Source of the DNA: a virus
DNA: 21,676 nucleotides
Virus record (IMG/VR): IMGVR_UViG_3300018412_000059
Coordinates: 1 to 21,676 of that record
Strand: one strand, 5' to 3'
The notes beneath the pieces were generated by a model. It did no database searches and was not told where the DNA came from. It was given only the letters and a program-made list of their open reading frames with translations. This document shows, piece by piece, positions 16,358-21,676 of this stretch. How positions within the stretch are numbered: the first letter of the stretch is position 1; each line of letters begins with the position of its first letter. The position numbers were made by a program, and so were the translations under genes.

Positions 16358-17245
16358 ACCGGTTCCCCAGAGTATTCTTGTTCCGATCTTTTTCCCAAGC
16401 AAATTTACTAGCGCTTCAGATTTATTATACACAGTGACTAATCCATTAAAAGAACCTGATTCTTCGAATAGTAAATATTCCAAACGAACACCTCTTAATT
16501 TTCTTGAATTGTCTACAACCTGTCCAAATACCTCAGACATCCATCCAGACTCCTGACCTTGTTTATCTAGCACAGAAGCTCTTCTCCACATTGGCTCTTT
16601 TTTCTTTTGCGTCAAATGCCTTAAGCCTCCTTCTGTTTCTTGGTTAAGAGTTTCAAGGCAATCCCATACTTTCTGTAATACACCATTTTTCAATAAGTAA
16701 TTCTCAGCAGAGGCAATATACATTGTTTTTGAGTTTTGCACAACTGAGTATGTGCAGGCCCCTATGCTAGCTCCAATCTCCGAAAAACCGACTCCACGAC
16801 TTTTCAGAGCGCAAGCATCTTTTTCTAACAATTCGCACATTTCTAAATAATGAAAATACTCATAGTGTTTAGCCCAAAAATTAGGATTGCTATATTCACG
16901 GCCAGAACCTGCTTTGCCAACATTATTCGCATTAAGAAGCTTATAAAAGTTTAAAAAGAAATAATGATGGCCTGTTATCCTATAACCGTTAACGCTATAG
17001 CCATTTTTGCATTTATCATATTCTCCAAGCCAAAAGTTTTTAAAAGCATAAGAGCCAGGAGGGTTAGGACAATGTACTCCTTTTTTATTTTTATAATCAA
17101 CAACCTCCATAAACCATGAAGGGTCAAAGTCTAATCCTTCCGTTTCTGTTATTGGTCTATACCCAGTTAATTCATAAGATAGACTAGGGTCAAAAAAGTC
17201 TATCTGATCATCAATCTTTACGTCCCAATCTTTAAATTCATTCAT
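16358..17245 (-). CDS. terL: Terminase large subunit, exon 1 (ATPase domain)
   Basis: This exon encodes the N-terminal 296 residues of the packaging motor ATPase, which docks on the portal and pumps DNA. The Walker A-type motif is KSRGVGFSE (148-156), a deviant form as in other crAss-like terminases. Walker B is EYLLFEESG (256-264) with the catalytic Glu, and the exon ends at ILWGTG (291-296), the coupling motif. After this the frame enters the intron and meets a TAA at 16352-16354 within three codons. The guide-sequence pairing and the restored GTGGD motif fix the splice site, apart from a one-base ambiguity because both sides carry G; the mRNA is the same either way. The gene begins five bases after the preceding gene. 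Confidence 0.92.
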
Positions 17246-17249
17246 AATA

Positions 17250-17822
17250 TTAATCCATTAATCCTCTTTCAGCGTCTCCGCGTATTCCGCTTTCGCCTTC
17301 AGATTCTTTCTTTACTTGTTCTTCTAATTTATTAAGTCCAGATACTAATTTGTCTAAGTTTGAAACAGCAGCTATGCCGTCTTTAATATTATATCTAGCT
17401 TTACCAGTCTCAGGATCTATTTCAGTATAATCAACCATATGAAAATACATAGAAAACTTATCCACTGCAACTTGTGCAGCTTCAAGAGTTTTCATTAATC
17501 TAGTTTTTGTGAGTTGTTCATATTTCTGTTCAGCAGCTTTAAAAATAGGGTCTAACAATATCTTATTCGTTAAACCTGCATCAGCAAGAGAATATTCCAT
17601 TCTCTTCTCTCTCGGTTCATCCGAATAAGGTGAGCTACTGTCATGAAACAAAAAAAGATATTTGAATATATTAAACGCTTTCAATCTTAACTTTCCAGTC
17701 TTATCTTCATCACATTTATTATATTTAATATCCATTAAAGACTCGAACTCCTTCACTAGAAGGAGCTCTGGTCTATTTAGATCAATTTTAAAATCTTCGT
17801 AAACGAAGTATTTATTTAGCAT
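17250..17822 (-). CDS. Protein upstream of terL, candidate small terminase subunit
   Basis: This 190-aa protein is mostly helical and charged. Stretches include DLNRPELLLVKEFESLMDIK (14-33), FNIFKYLFLFHDSSSPYSDE (about 51-70) and a helix-rich middle (FKAAEQKYEQLTKTRLMKTL). The C-terminal part is a probable coiled coil (LDKLVSGLNKLEEQVKKESE) ending GIRGDAERGLMD. I do not recognise the family from motifs. It lies directly before terL, where small terminase subunits usually sit, and a helical oligomerising protein fits such a role, but no helix-turn-helix is obvious. The start overlaps the previous gene by 11 bases. Treat the TerS idea as positional inference. Confidence 0.6.
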   Translation of the reverse strand: MLNKYFVYEDFKIDLNRPELLLVKEFESLMDIKYNKCDEDKTGKLRLKAFNIFKYLFLFHDSSSPYSDEPREKRMEYSLADAGLTNKILLDPIFKAAEQKYEQLTKTRLMKTLEAAQVAVDKFSMYFHMVDYTEIDPETGKARYNIKDGIAAVSNLDKLVSGLNKLEEQVKKESEGESGIRGDAERGLMD

Positions 17823-18030
17823 ATTCTATATCCTCCAGTATTAAGTCTTTCGTATTAAAGACGCACTCGTGAGGTGCGCCTGTATAATCAAAAAATAAAC
17901 ATCTAAAGCCAAGAAGCATGCCACAACTATCAACCTCTTTACCTATAATCATCATTCGCAAAGGTTGATTAGAAAGACTCTTGTTCAACATAACAATGTC
18001 TCCAGGCGAAAAAAACTTCTTATCTTCCAT
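17812..18030 (-). CDS. Small YodC/DUF2158-like protein
   Basis: The 72-aa product starts MEDKKFFSPGDIVMLNKSLS and continues PLRMMIIGKEVDS, LGFRCLFFDYTGAPHE, ending TKDLILEDIEY. The F-x-x-G-D-I-V-x-L...M-x-I-x-G order resembles the short SH3-like barrel of YodC-type (DUF2158) proteins, whose function is poorly known. It lies two bases after the GroES-like gene and overlaps the following gene by 11 bases, so it is part of the chaperonin-terminase operon. There are no membrane or enzyme motifs. Confidence 0.6.
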   Translation of the reverse strand: MEDKKFFSPGDIVMLNKSLSNQPLRMMIIGKEVDSCGMLLGFRCLFFDYTGAPHECVFNTKDLILEDIEYAK

Positions 18031-18032
18031 AG

Positions 18033-18404
18033 TTATTCATCAATAAATATACATTTAATATTCTGTTCACTAATATGTCTTACCCTTGGCATAAGTTCTT
18101 CATCTTCATCAAATTTAATTGGCATTGGCAACATAGATCGGATATCATACATAACCTCATCTCCGGGTTTAACCATTTTAACTTCTGGCCCAACCGCAAT
18201 AACCTCTCCAATTCCCATTATACTAGAAGCTACATTGTACTCTTCAATTCCATCATCAAAAGATGATCCATTAGCTCTTATGATACCAGCTTCATTTTTA
18301 ACTGGAAAATATCTAGAGCTATCATTCAAATCTCTTACTACTACGTGGTTATACAATGGAGTAACCTTTTTACCTTTTACTAAATTTTTCATAATCATTA
18401 CCAT
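18033..18404 (-). CDS. GroES-like co-chaperonin (phage-encoded)
   Basis: The 123-aa protein follows the GroES plan. VTPLYNHVVVRD (14-25) matches the first strand (IRPLHDRVIVKR in E. coli). EAGIIRANG (38-46) lies where the mobile loop with its hydrophobic tripeptide binds GroEL. GIGEVIAVGPEVKMVKPGDE (64-83) matches the GEVLAVG...VKVGD region. HISEQNIKCIFID (110-122) matches the C-terminal strand. It is longer than the usual 95-97 residues, mainly because of insertions around the mobile loop and after residue 85. It would cap a chaperonin ring, presumably the one encoded two genes upstream. Overlap with the preceding gene is seven bases; the Met at residue 5 is an alternative start without overlap. 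Confidence 0.85.
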   Translation of the reverse strand: MVMIMKNLVKGKKVTPLYNHVVVRDLNDSSRYFPVKNEAGIIRANGSSFDDGIEEYNVASSIMGIGEVIAVGPEVKMVKPGDEVMYDIRSMLPMPIKFDEDEELMPRVRHISEQNIKCIFIDE

Positions 18405-18634
18405 TTATTTAATATACATTTCTCATCAAACAATCTTGCTTTAGCATCTAATCTACATCCACAACCGTGGATTATTTTATCATCTTTATTGATATACTTA
18501 GCTTTGTCACATAAATGTCCTATTTTTGTGTTTGTATACAATGGACACTCTTTACATATTCCTATTCTATATAAATATAAATCTTGTTCTTTTTTTAAGA
18601 CTTCATTTATATGACCTTTAATAATATTAAACAC
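18398..18634 (-). CDS. Six-cysteine small protein, probable zinc-binding
   Basis: The 78-aa protein has cysteines at 27, 30, 42, 58, 60 and 73 in the pattern ICKECPLY...HLC...HGCGCRLDAKAR...EKCILNKW. The C-x2-C and C-x-C pairs suggest a zinc ribbon or similar metal site. Proteins with CKxCPL...GCGCxLxxKxR...KCxxxKW occur in several phages, from memory, without an established function. It is placed between groEL and the GroES-like gene, overlapping groEL by 8 bases and the next by 7, so it is likely translated with them. A link to chaperonin action is conjecture. Confidence 0.7.
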   Translation of the reverse strand: MFNIIKGHINEVLKKEQDLYLYRIGICKECPLYTNTKIGHLCDKAKYINKDDKIIHGCGCRLDAKARLFDEKCILNKW

Positions 18635-20216
18635 AGCTTATAGCGCATTCGGTAGTTAAAAATAAAGTAGAAATAGATACTGCATTTTGGAATGAAACCT
18701 TCAATGACTTAGCAGGATCAATTACTCCAAACTTTATTAAATTTCCATATCTGCCACTCTTGGCATTATACCCATAATTAAGCGTTCTTTTTGAAAGTAT
18801 TTCCTCTACAATCTCAGTAGCCGGTAAATCAGCATTAATTAGAAGTTGACTAATAGGAGCTTGTAAAGCTTCATTTATAACATTCCATCCGGCTTTTTCG
18901 TTATCAGAGAATAAAGTCTTATTCTTTAACAGTTCCACTTTAGCTTTTAAGAACACAACGCCTCCGCCAGGAACGACTCCATCCTCTAATGCTGCACGAG
19001 TAGCACACAAGGCATCATCAATTCTATCCATTTTTTCTTTAAGCTCTATCTCCGTTTTAGCCCCAACATATATAGTAGCCACTCCATCAGAGAAACGAGA
19101 TAATCTTTCCTTTAATAGATTGCTATCAAACTCATTCTTTGAAGCGGAAATTAAACTTTTAAGAATATTAATCCGTTGCAAAACTCTATCGTTTTGGTTT
19201 TTACAATATACAATTGTCGAATCCTTACCGACAATAACCTTTTCAGCATAACCAAATTTGCCTTCTTTCTTTATAATACTATCAACGCCTCCATTGGTAA
19301 GAATAGCGATATCTTCCATGGAGTCTTTCCTATTCTGTCCAAATTCGGGACCTTTTATAACACATAAGTTAAGATCACCCCGTACTTTGTTAATGACAAA
19401 TGTAGAAAACGCTTCTCCAGTTACATCTTCAGCAATAACTAATAATGATTTAATATTCTTGTTGTTTTTCATTAATGCAGCGAAGTTGTTTAATATAGAA
19501 ATAGCATCAATAGACTTTTCTATTTTATCGTCAGTGATATAAATAACAACTCCTTCTAGGATGCATTCCTGAGTAGCGTCATTTGTTATAAAATAAGGAG
19601 ATAAATATCCTCGCTCTTTAATATTGAAACCTTCAACAGTTTTTAAATAAGTCTCATTATTATTAGAAGACTCTACTCTAACTGCTCCATATTTACCAAC
19701 CATTGAAATAGCATTGCTAATAATATCACCAAGATATTCATCATTATTAGCAGAAATAGTGGCTACGTCTTTTACCATTTTAATATCATCATCTAAACTG
19801 ATAGACGATTTAGATATAAAATCGGTTACTATTTGAGACGCTTTTTCTATCCCTTTTCTTAGATCAGTTGGATTAACAGATCCATTCTGCAAAACATTCA
19901 ACCCCTCTTTTATAATAGCTTGAGCTAAAACAACTGATGTAGTTGTAGCGTCTCCGACTTCTTGACAGGTTTTATCAGCTACATCCTGTATAAGTCTAGC
20001 TCCCATAGATTGGTACTTTTCTTTTAATATAATCTCTTTAGCGACCGTTACACCGTCTTTAGTGATATGGGGAGACCCATTATATTTATCTATAATAACG
20101 TTCTTACCTTGAGGCCCTAAAGTGCTTTTAACGGCATCTGATACAATATCAATACCAATCTTAATCTCTTTTTTGGCATTTAAACCAAATAATACATTTT
20201 CATTAATCATATACAT
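18627..20216 (-). CDS. groEL: GroEL-type chaperonin (phage-encoded, intact)
   Basis: The 529-aa protein is a full-length group I chaperonin, expected to form a seven-subunit ring that folds proteins with ATP. Equatorial and ATP motifs are present: LGPQGKNVI (33-41), ITKDGVTVAKEI (51-62) with Asp54, and EVGDATTTSVV (86-96) with Asp89, where the usual GDGTTT is GDATTT. Asp401 in DDALCATRAALEDGV corresponds to the hydrolytic Asp398 of E. coli, followed by VVPGGG. Apical substrate-binding residues survive in ERGYLSPYF (201-209), and VIAEDVTGEAF is typical. The C-terminus ends at ECAISCV without a GGM tail. Sequence differs a lot from host GroEL but keeps catalytic positions, so it is probably active. 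The gene follows the nuclease by 7 bases; the Met at residue 3 may be the actual start. Confidence 0.96.
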   Translation of the reverse strand: MYMINENVLFGLNAKKEIKIGIDIVSDAVKSTLGPQGKNVIIDKYNGSPHITKDGVTVAKEIILKEKYQSMGARLIQDVADKTCQEVGDATTTSVVLAQAIIKEGLNVLQNGSVNPTDLRKGIEKASQIVTDFISKSSISLDDDIKMVKDVATISANNDEYLGDIISNAISMVGKYGAVRVESSNNNETYLKTVEGFNIKERGYLSPYFITNDATQECILEGVVIYITDDKIEKSIDAISILNNFAALMKNNKNIKSLLVIAEDVTGEAFSTFVINKVRGDLNLCVIKGPEFGQNRKDSMEDIAILTNGGVDSIIKKEGKFGYAEKVIVGKDSTIVYCKNQNDRVLQRINILKSLISASKNEFDSNLLKERLSRFSDGVATIYVGAKTEIELKEKMDRIDDALCATRAALEDGVVPGGGVVFLKAKVELLKNKTLFSDNEKAGWNVINEALQAPISQLLINADLPATEIVEEILSKRTLNYGYNAKSGRYGNLIKFGVIDPAKSLKVSFQNAVSISTLFLTTECAISCV

Positions 20217-20223
20217 TTACATT

Positions 20224-21150
20224 TTACATCATAATAACATTTTTTTGTTTATCTAAATATTTTTGTTTCCATAAATCATGAACTAAAGCTTCGATTTCTT
20301 TTTCTCTATAAACCAAATCGAATCTAGTTTCTTCACCTTCTCCTCTTGGGTTATGTAATAACACTAATTGTTTTATTTCAAAATTAGGATTAACCTTTTT
20401 TAACATCCAAGCGTAAAAAGAAAGCTGTAATTCATAGTGATTATATGTGGTATCATCTATGTGAGTCAAAGGATAAAACATCCTTTTAGTTCTATTAGTC
20501 GACTTATTAAAATAAGCTTTCTTATCAATACCGTTTTTATTACTTTTATAATCATATATTGATATCTCATTGCCTTTTTTAATAAGCAAATCTACTTGGC
20601 CTGCAATATTTAGCAACCCATCATCAGAATGATAATAAACTAAATACTCTGGCAATATAGCATTTTCTCTTGATAAATCCCAATTATGTTTTTCACATTG
20701 GAATTCGGTCTCGTCACCTATTAGATTAGGTATTTTAATGGTTGGTTTATTATAAAATTCCAACTCACGTTTTAAATGATAAGCAGTACCTATCTCACAA
20801 GACTCTCTTCTATTTGTTTCATATTCTAATAGTATTCCTCTTTTTATATCAAAGAATAGATTCTTGTCTATATCAACTAAATCCAAATAATCATCTTTCC
20901 ATTTTTTAGTGTTTAATAGAGTTTTTCTTATTCCACTGTTTTTAAAGGTTTTTATTCCAAATATTTTTTCTATAGCCTTATAAGAAGACCAAAAGTCATC
21001 ATCAAACTTCTCATGATATTTTCCTATAGCAGTTGTAACAGATAAGTATTCTATATTTGGATATTTCACGTTCCCATACTTATGAGATTCTTCTATAAAA
21101 TAAACATCTCCATTTATTTTATCATAAGACAATTCATTGTTCATATTCAT
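20224..21150 (-). CDS. PD-(D/E)XK nuclease family protein (Cas4/RecB-like)
   Basis: The 308-aa protein shows the PD-(D/E)XK nuclease core. A histidine motif GTAYHLK lies at 121-127, an upstream Glu in LPEYLVYY near 168, the first metal-binding Asp in AGQVDLLI (Asp187), and the D-x-K pair in IYDYKSNK (Asp200, Lys202). The RecB-type helix motif is ELQLSFYAWML (220-230) with Gln222. Such enzymes act as DNA exonucleases in recombination, DNA end processing or replication, and are common in crAss-like phages. It is the first gene after the divergent promoter region, leading the operon that includes the chaperonins and terminase. Lack of cysteines for an Fe-S cluster argues against a true Cas4. Whether it serves packaging or recombination is open. 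Confidence 0.85.
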   Translation of the reverse strand: MNMNNELSYDKINGDVYFIEESHKYGNVKYPNIEYLSVTTAIGKYHEKFDDDFWSSYKAIEKIFGIKTFKNSGIRKTLLNTKKWKDDYLDLVDIDKNLFFDIKRGILLEYETNRRESCEIGTAYHLKRELEFYNKPTIKIPNLIGDETEFQCEKHNWDLSRENAILPEYLVYYHSDDGLLNIAGQVDLLIKKGNEISIYDYKSNKNGIDKKAYFNKSTNRTKRMFYPLTHIDDTTYNHYELQLSFYAWMLKKVNPNFEIKQLVLLHNPRGEGEETRFDLVYREKEIEALVHDLWKQKYLDKQKNVIMM

Positions 21151-21178
21151 ATTAATTATTTTTTAATTATATTTGCTG

Positions 21179-21210
21179 CAAAAATAACACAATTTTAACA
21201 ACAAAACAAA
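21179..21210 (-). promoter_or_regulatory. Bacteroidetes-type promoter for the nuclease-chaperonin-terminase operon
   Basis: On the minus strand TATTTTTG (21179-21186) matches the -7 box TAnnTTTG. TTTG (21207-21210) lies exactly 20 bases upstream as -33 box. Transcription would begin near 21172, about 20 bases before the nuclease ATG at 21150. The region lies between divergent genes. This is the best promoter match in the window. Confidence 0.65.
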
Positions 21211-21225
21211 TCAAACTAAGTTATT

Positions 21226-21336
21226 ATGGCATTAAATCTAAATCTTTTAATTAAAAAGCCTGCAAACAGTGGTGTATTCATAAAAAGACCTAAGTGTGGA
21301 TCTTTTGCTAAGAACGCAAAGTCTTTTAAACATTAA
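21226..21336 (+). CDS. 36-aa basic protein, the only plus-strand gene
   Basis: The frame starts MALNLNLLIKKPANSGV and ends AKNAKSFKH with TAA at 21334-21336. It is rich in Lys and Asn, contains a single Cys (RPKCGSFA), and has no membrane segment. It fills most of the space between the nuclease promoter and a strong terminator, reads away from the minus-strand operon, and is followed five bases later by the terminator stem, so it looks like a real transcription unit. A possible -7 box TATATTTG is at 21168-21175 on the plus strand, without a good -33 box. I know no family. A short regulatory or anti-host peptide is possible but unproven. Confidence 0.5.
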   Translation: MALNLNLLIKKPANSGVFIKRPKCGSFAKNAKSFKH

Positions 21337-21340
21337 ACAG

Positions 21341-21375
21341 AAAAAGGGAACACGATTGTGCTCCCTTTTTTTTTT
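21341..21375. terminator. Bidirectional rho-independent terminator
   Basis: A stem runs from AAAAAGGGAACAC (21341-21353) to GTGCTCCCTTTTT (21358-21370) with a GATT loop and a single A-C mismatch. A T run follows on the plus strand (21366-21375) and, read in reverse, a five-T tract follows on the minus strand. It ends the plus-strand 36-aa gene and the convergent holin-like gene. Confidence 0.85.
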
Positions 21376-21376
21376 A

Positions 21377-21637
21377 TTACCGATAACTTTTATCGGCTTT
21401 TGTGTTTAACACACCTCTAATTTCTACAATATTTTTATCGATTCTATTGAACATATCTTTAACATCCTCCATGTCCCTTTGCTGTTTGTCAAGAACTTTA
21501 TTCGAATTATCTATCTGCATTTGCAGTAATTCAATTTTCTTTTCAACAGAGTAAACACGTGAATCTATAGCATACCATGCGCCAGCTATAGAAATTAAAA
21601 CAGTTAAAATCCACCCTATCACATTTTCCTTTTTCAT
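21377..21637 (-). CDS. Small membrane protein with coiled coil, holin-like
   Basis: The 86-aa protein has one N-terminal membrane segment (residues 6-23, VIGWILTVLISIAGAWYA) and then a heptad-rich coiled coil (VEKKIELLQMQIDNSNKVLD, DMEDVKDMFNRIDKNIVEI) ending in a basic tail TKADKSYR. One-helix membrane proteins with cytoplasmic coiled coils occur among small phage holins and XhlA-like haemolysins, so a part in lysis together with the amidase is a fair guess, though the gene is far from it. The stop codon abuts the terminator stem. Its promoter is not visible in the 39 bases left in the window. It could also be an unrelated membrane protein, for example one blocking superinfection. Confidence 0.6.
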   Translation of the reverse strand: MKKENVIGWILTVLISIAGAWYAIDSRVYSVEKKIELLQMQIDNSNKVLDKQQRDMEDVKDMFNRIDKNIVEIRGVLNTKADKSYR

Positions 21638-21676
21638 GTTATTTAAAGTTTATTATATTATTAAATACCATTAAAA

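Noticed and set aside
21168-21175. Plus-strand TATATTTG as a firm promoter for the 36-aa gene
   Set aside because: The -7 box matches, but the nearest TTG is 28 bases upstream, too far for a -33 box. It is kept only as a hint in the gene entry.
1-21676. tRNA genes, CRISPR arrays, insertion sequences, integrase or toxin-antitoxin genes
   Set aside because: None could be supported on reading. Gaps between genes are short and AT-rich, without cloverleaf, spaced repeats or transposase motifs.
1-21676. Alternative genetic code with TAG or TGA reassigned
   Set aside because: Some crAss-like phages recode stops, but here genes end normally with overlapping starts, and the internal breaks are explained by introns.

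Overview
This window is most likely part of a tailed phage genome of the crAss-like group (Crassvirales) infecting a member of the Bacteroidetes. The evidence is a packaging and head module read in the order terminase, portal, fibre, scaffold, capsid, all on the minus strand; portal and terminase sequences that look crAss-like; a DUF6549-like membrane protein typical of Bacteroides phages and prophages; AT-rich DNA; and promoter boxes of the Bacteroidetes TAnnTTTG type. The family calls come from reading the translations and were not checked by a database search.

All but one gene lie on the minus strand, so the layout is read from right to left. A holin-like membrane protein (21377-21637) ends at a bidirectional terminator, where it converges with a 36-codon plus-strand gene (21226-21336). 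A divergent promoter region (about 21151-21225) then starts a tightly packed minus-strand operon. It holds a PD-(D/E)XK nuclease, a complete GroEL-type chaperonin, a six-cysteine small protein, a GroES-like co-chaperonin, a YodC-like small protein and a 190-aa protein that is a candidate small terminase. The large terminase follows (exon 1 16358-17245, exon 2 14036-15241), then a small protein, the portal (11561-13816), an amidase endolysin (11112-11561), a 2480-aa fibre (3667-11109), a fibre-associated protein and a spanin-like protein. A second promoter at about 2640 starts the capsid group: a 99-aa protein, an acidic scaffold-like protein and the N-terminal part of the major capsid protein.

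Two essential morphogenesis genes are broken by group I introns carrying unrelated homing endonucleases. The terminase intron (15242-16357) carries a LAGLIDADG enzyme. Its catalytic core can be folded by eye, and its guide sequence pairs with the ligated exons at 11 of 12 positions. The capsid intron (from about 664 to beyond the left edge) carries a GIY-YIG enzyme and shows the P, Q and R core elements. Capsid and packaging proteins can be made only if both introns splice, or if splicing-free copies exist.

The most notable cargo is the phage-borne GroEL/GroES pair placed in the same operon as terminase and portal, which suggests a dedicated folding machine for virion proteins. The amidase, spanin-like and holin-like genes are spread among structural genes, so lysis and morphogenesis appear to be co-expressed late in infection.
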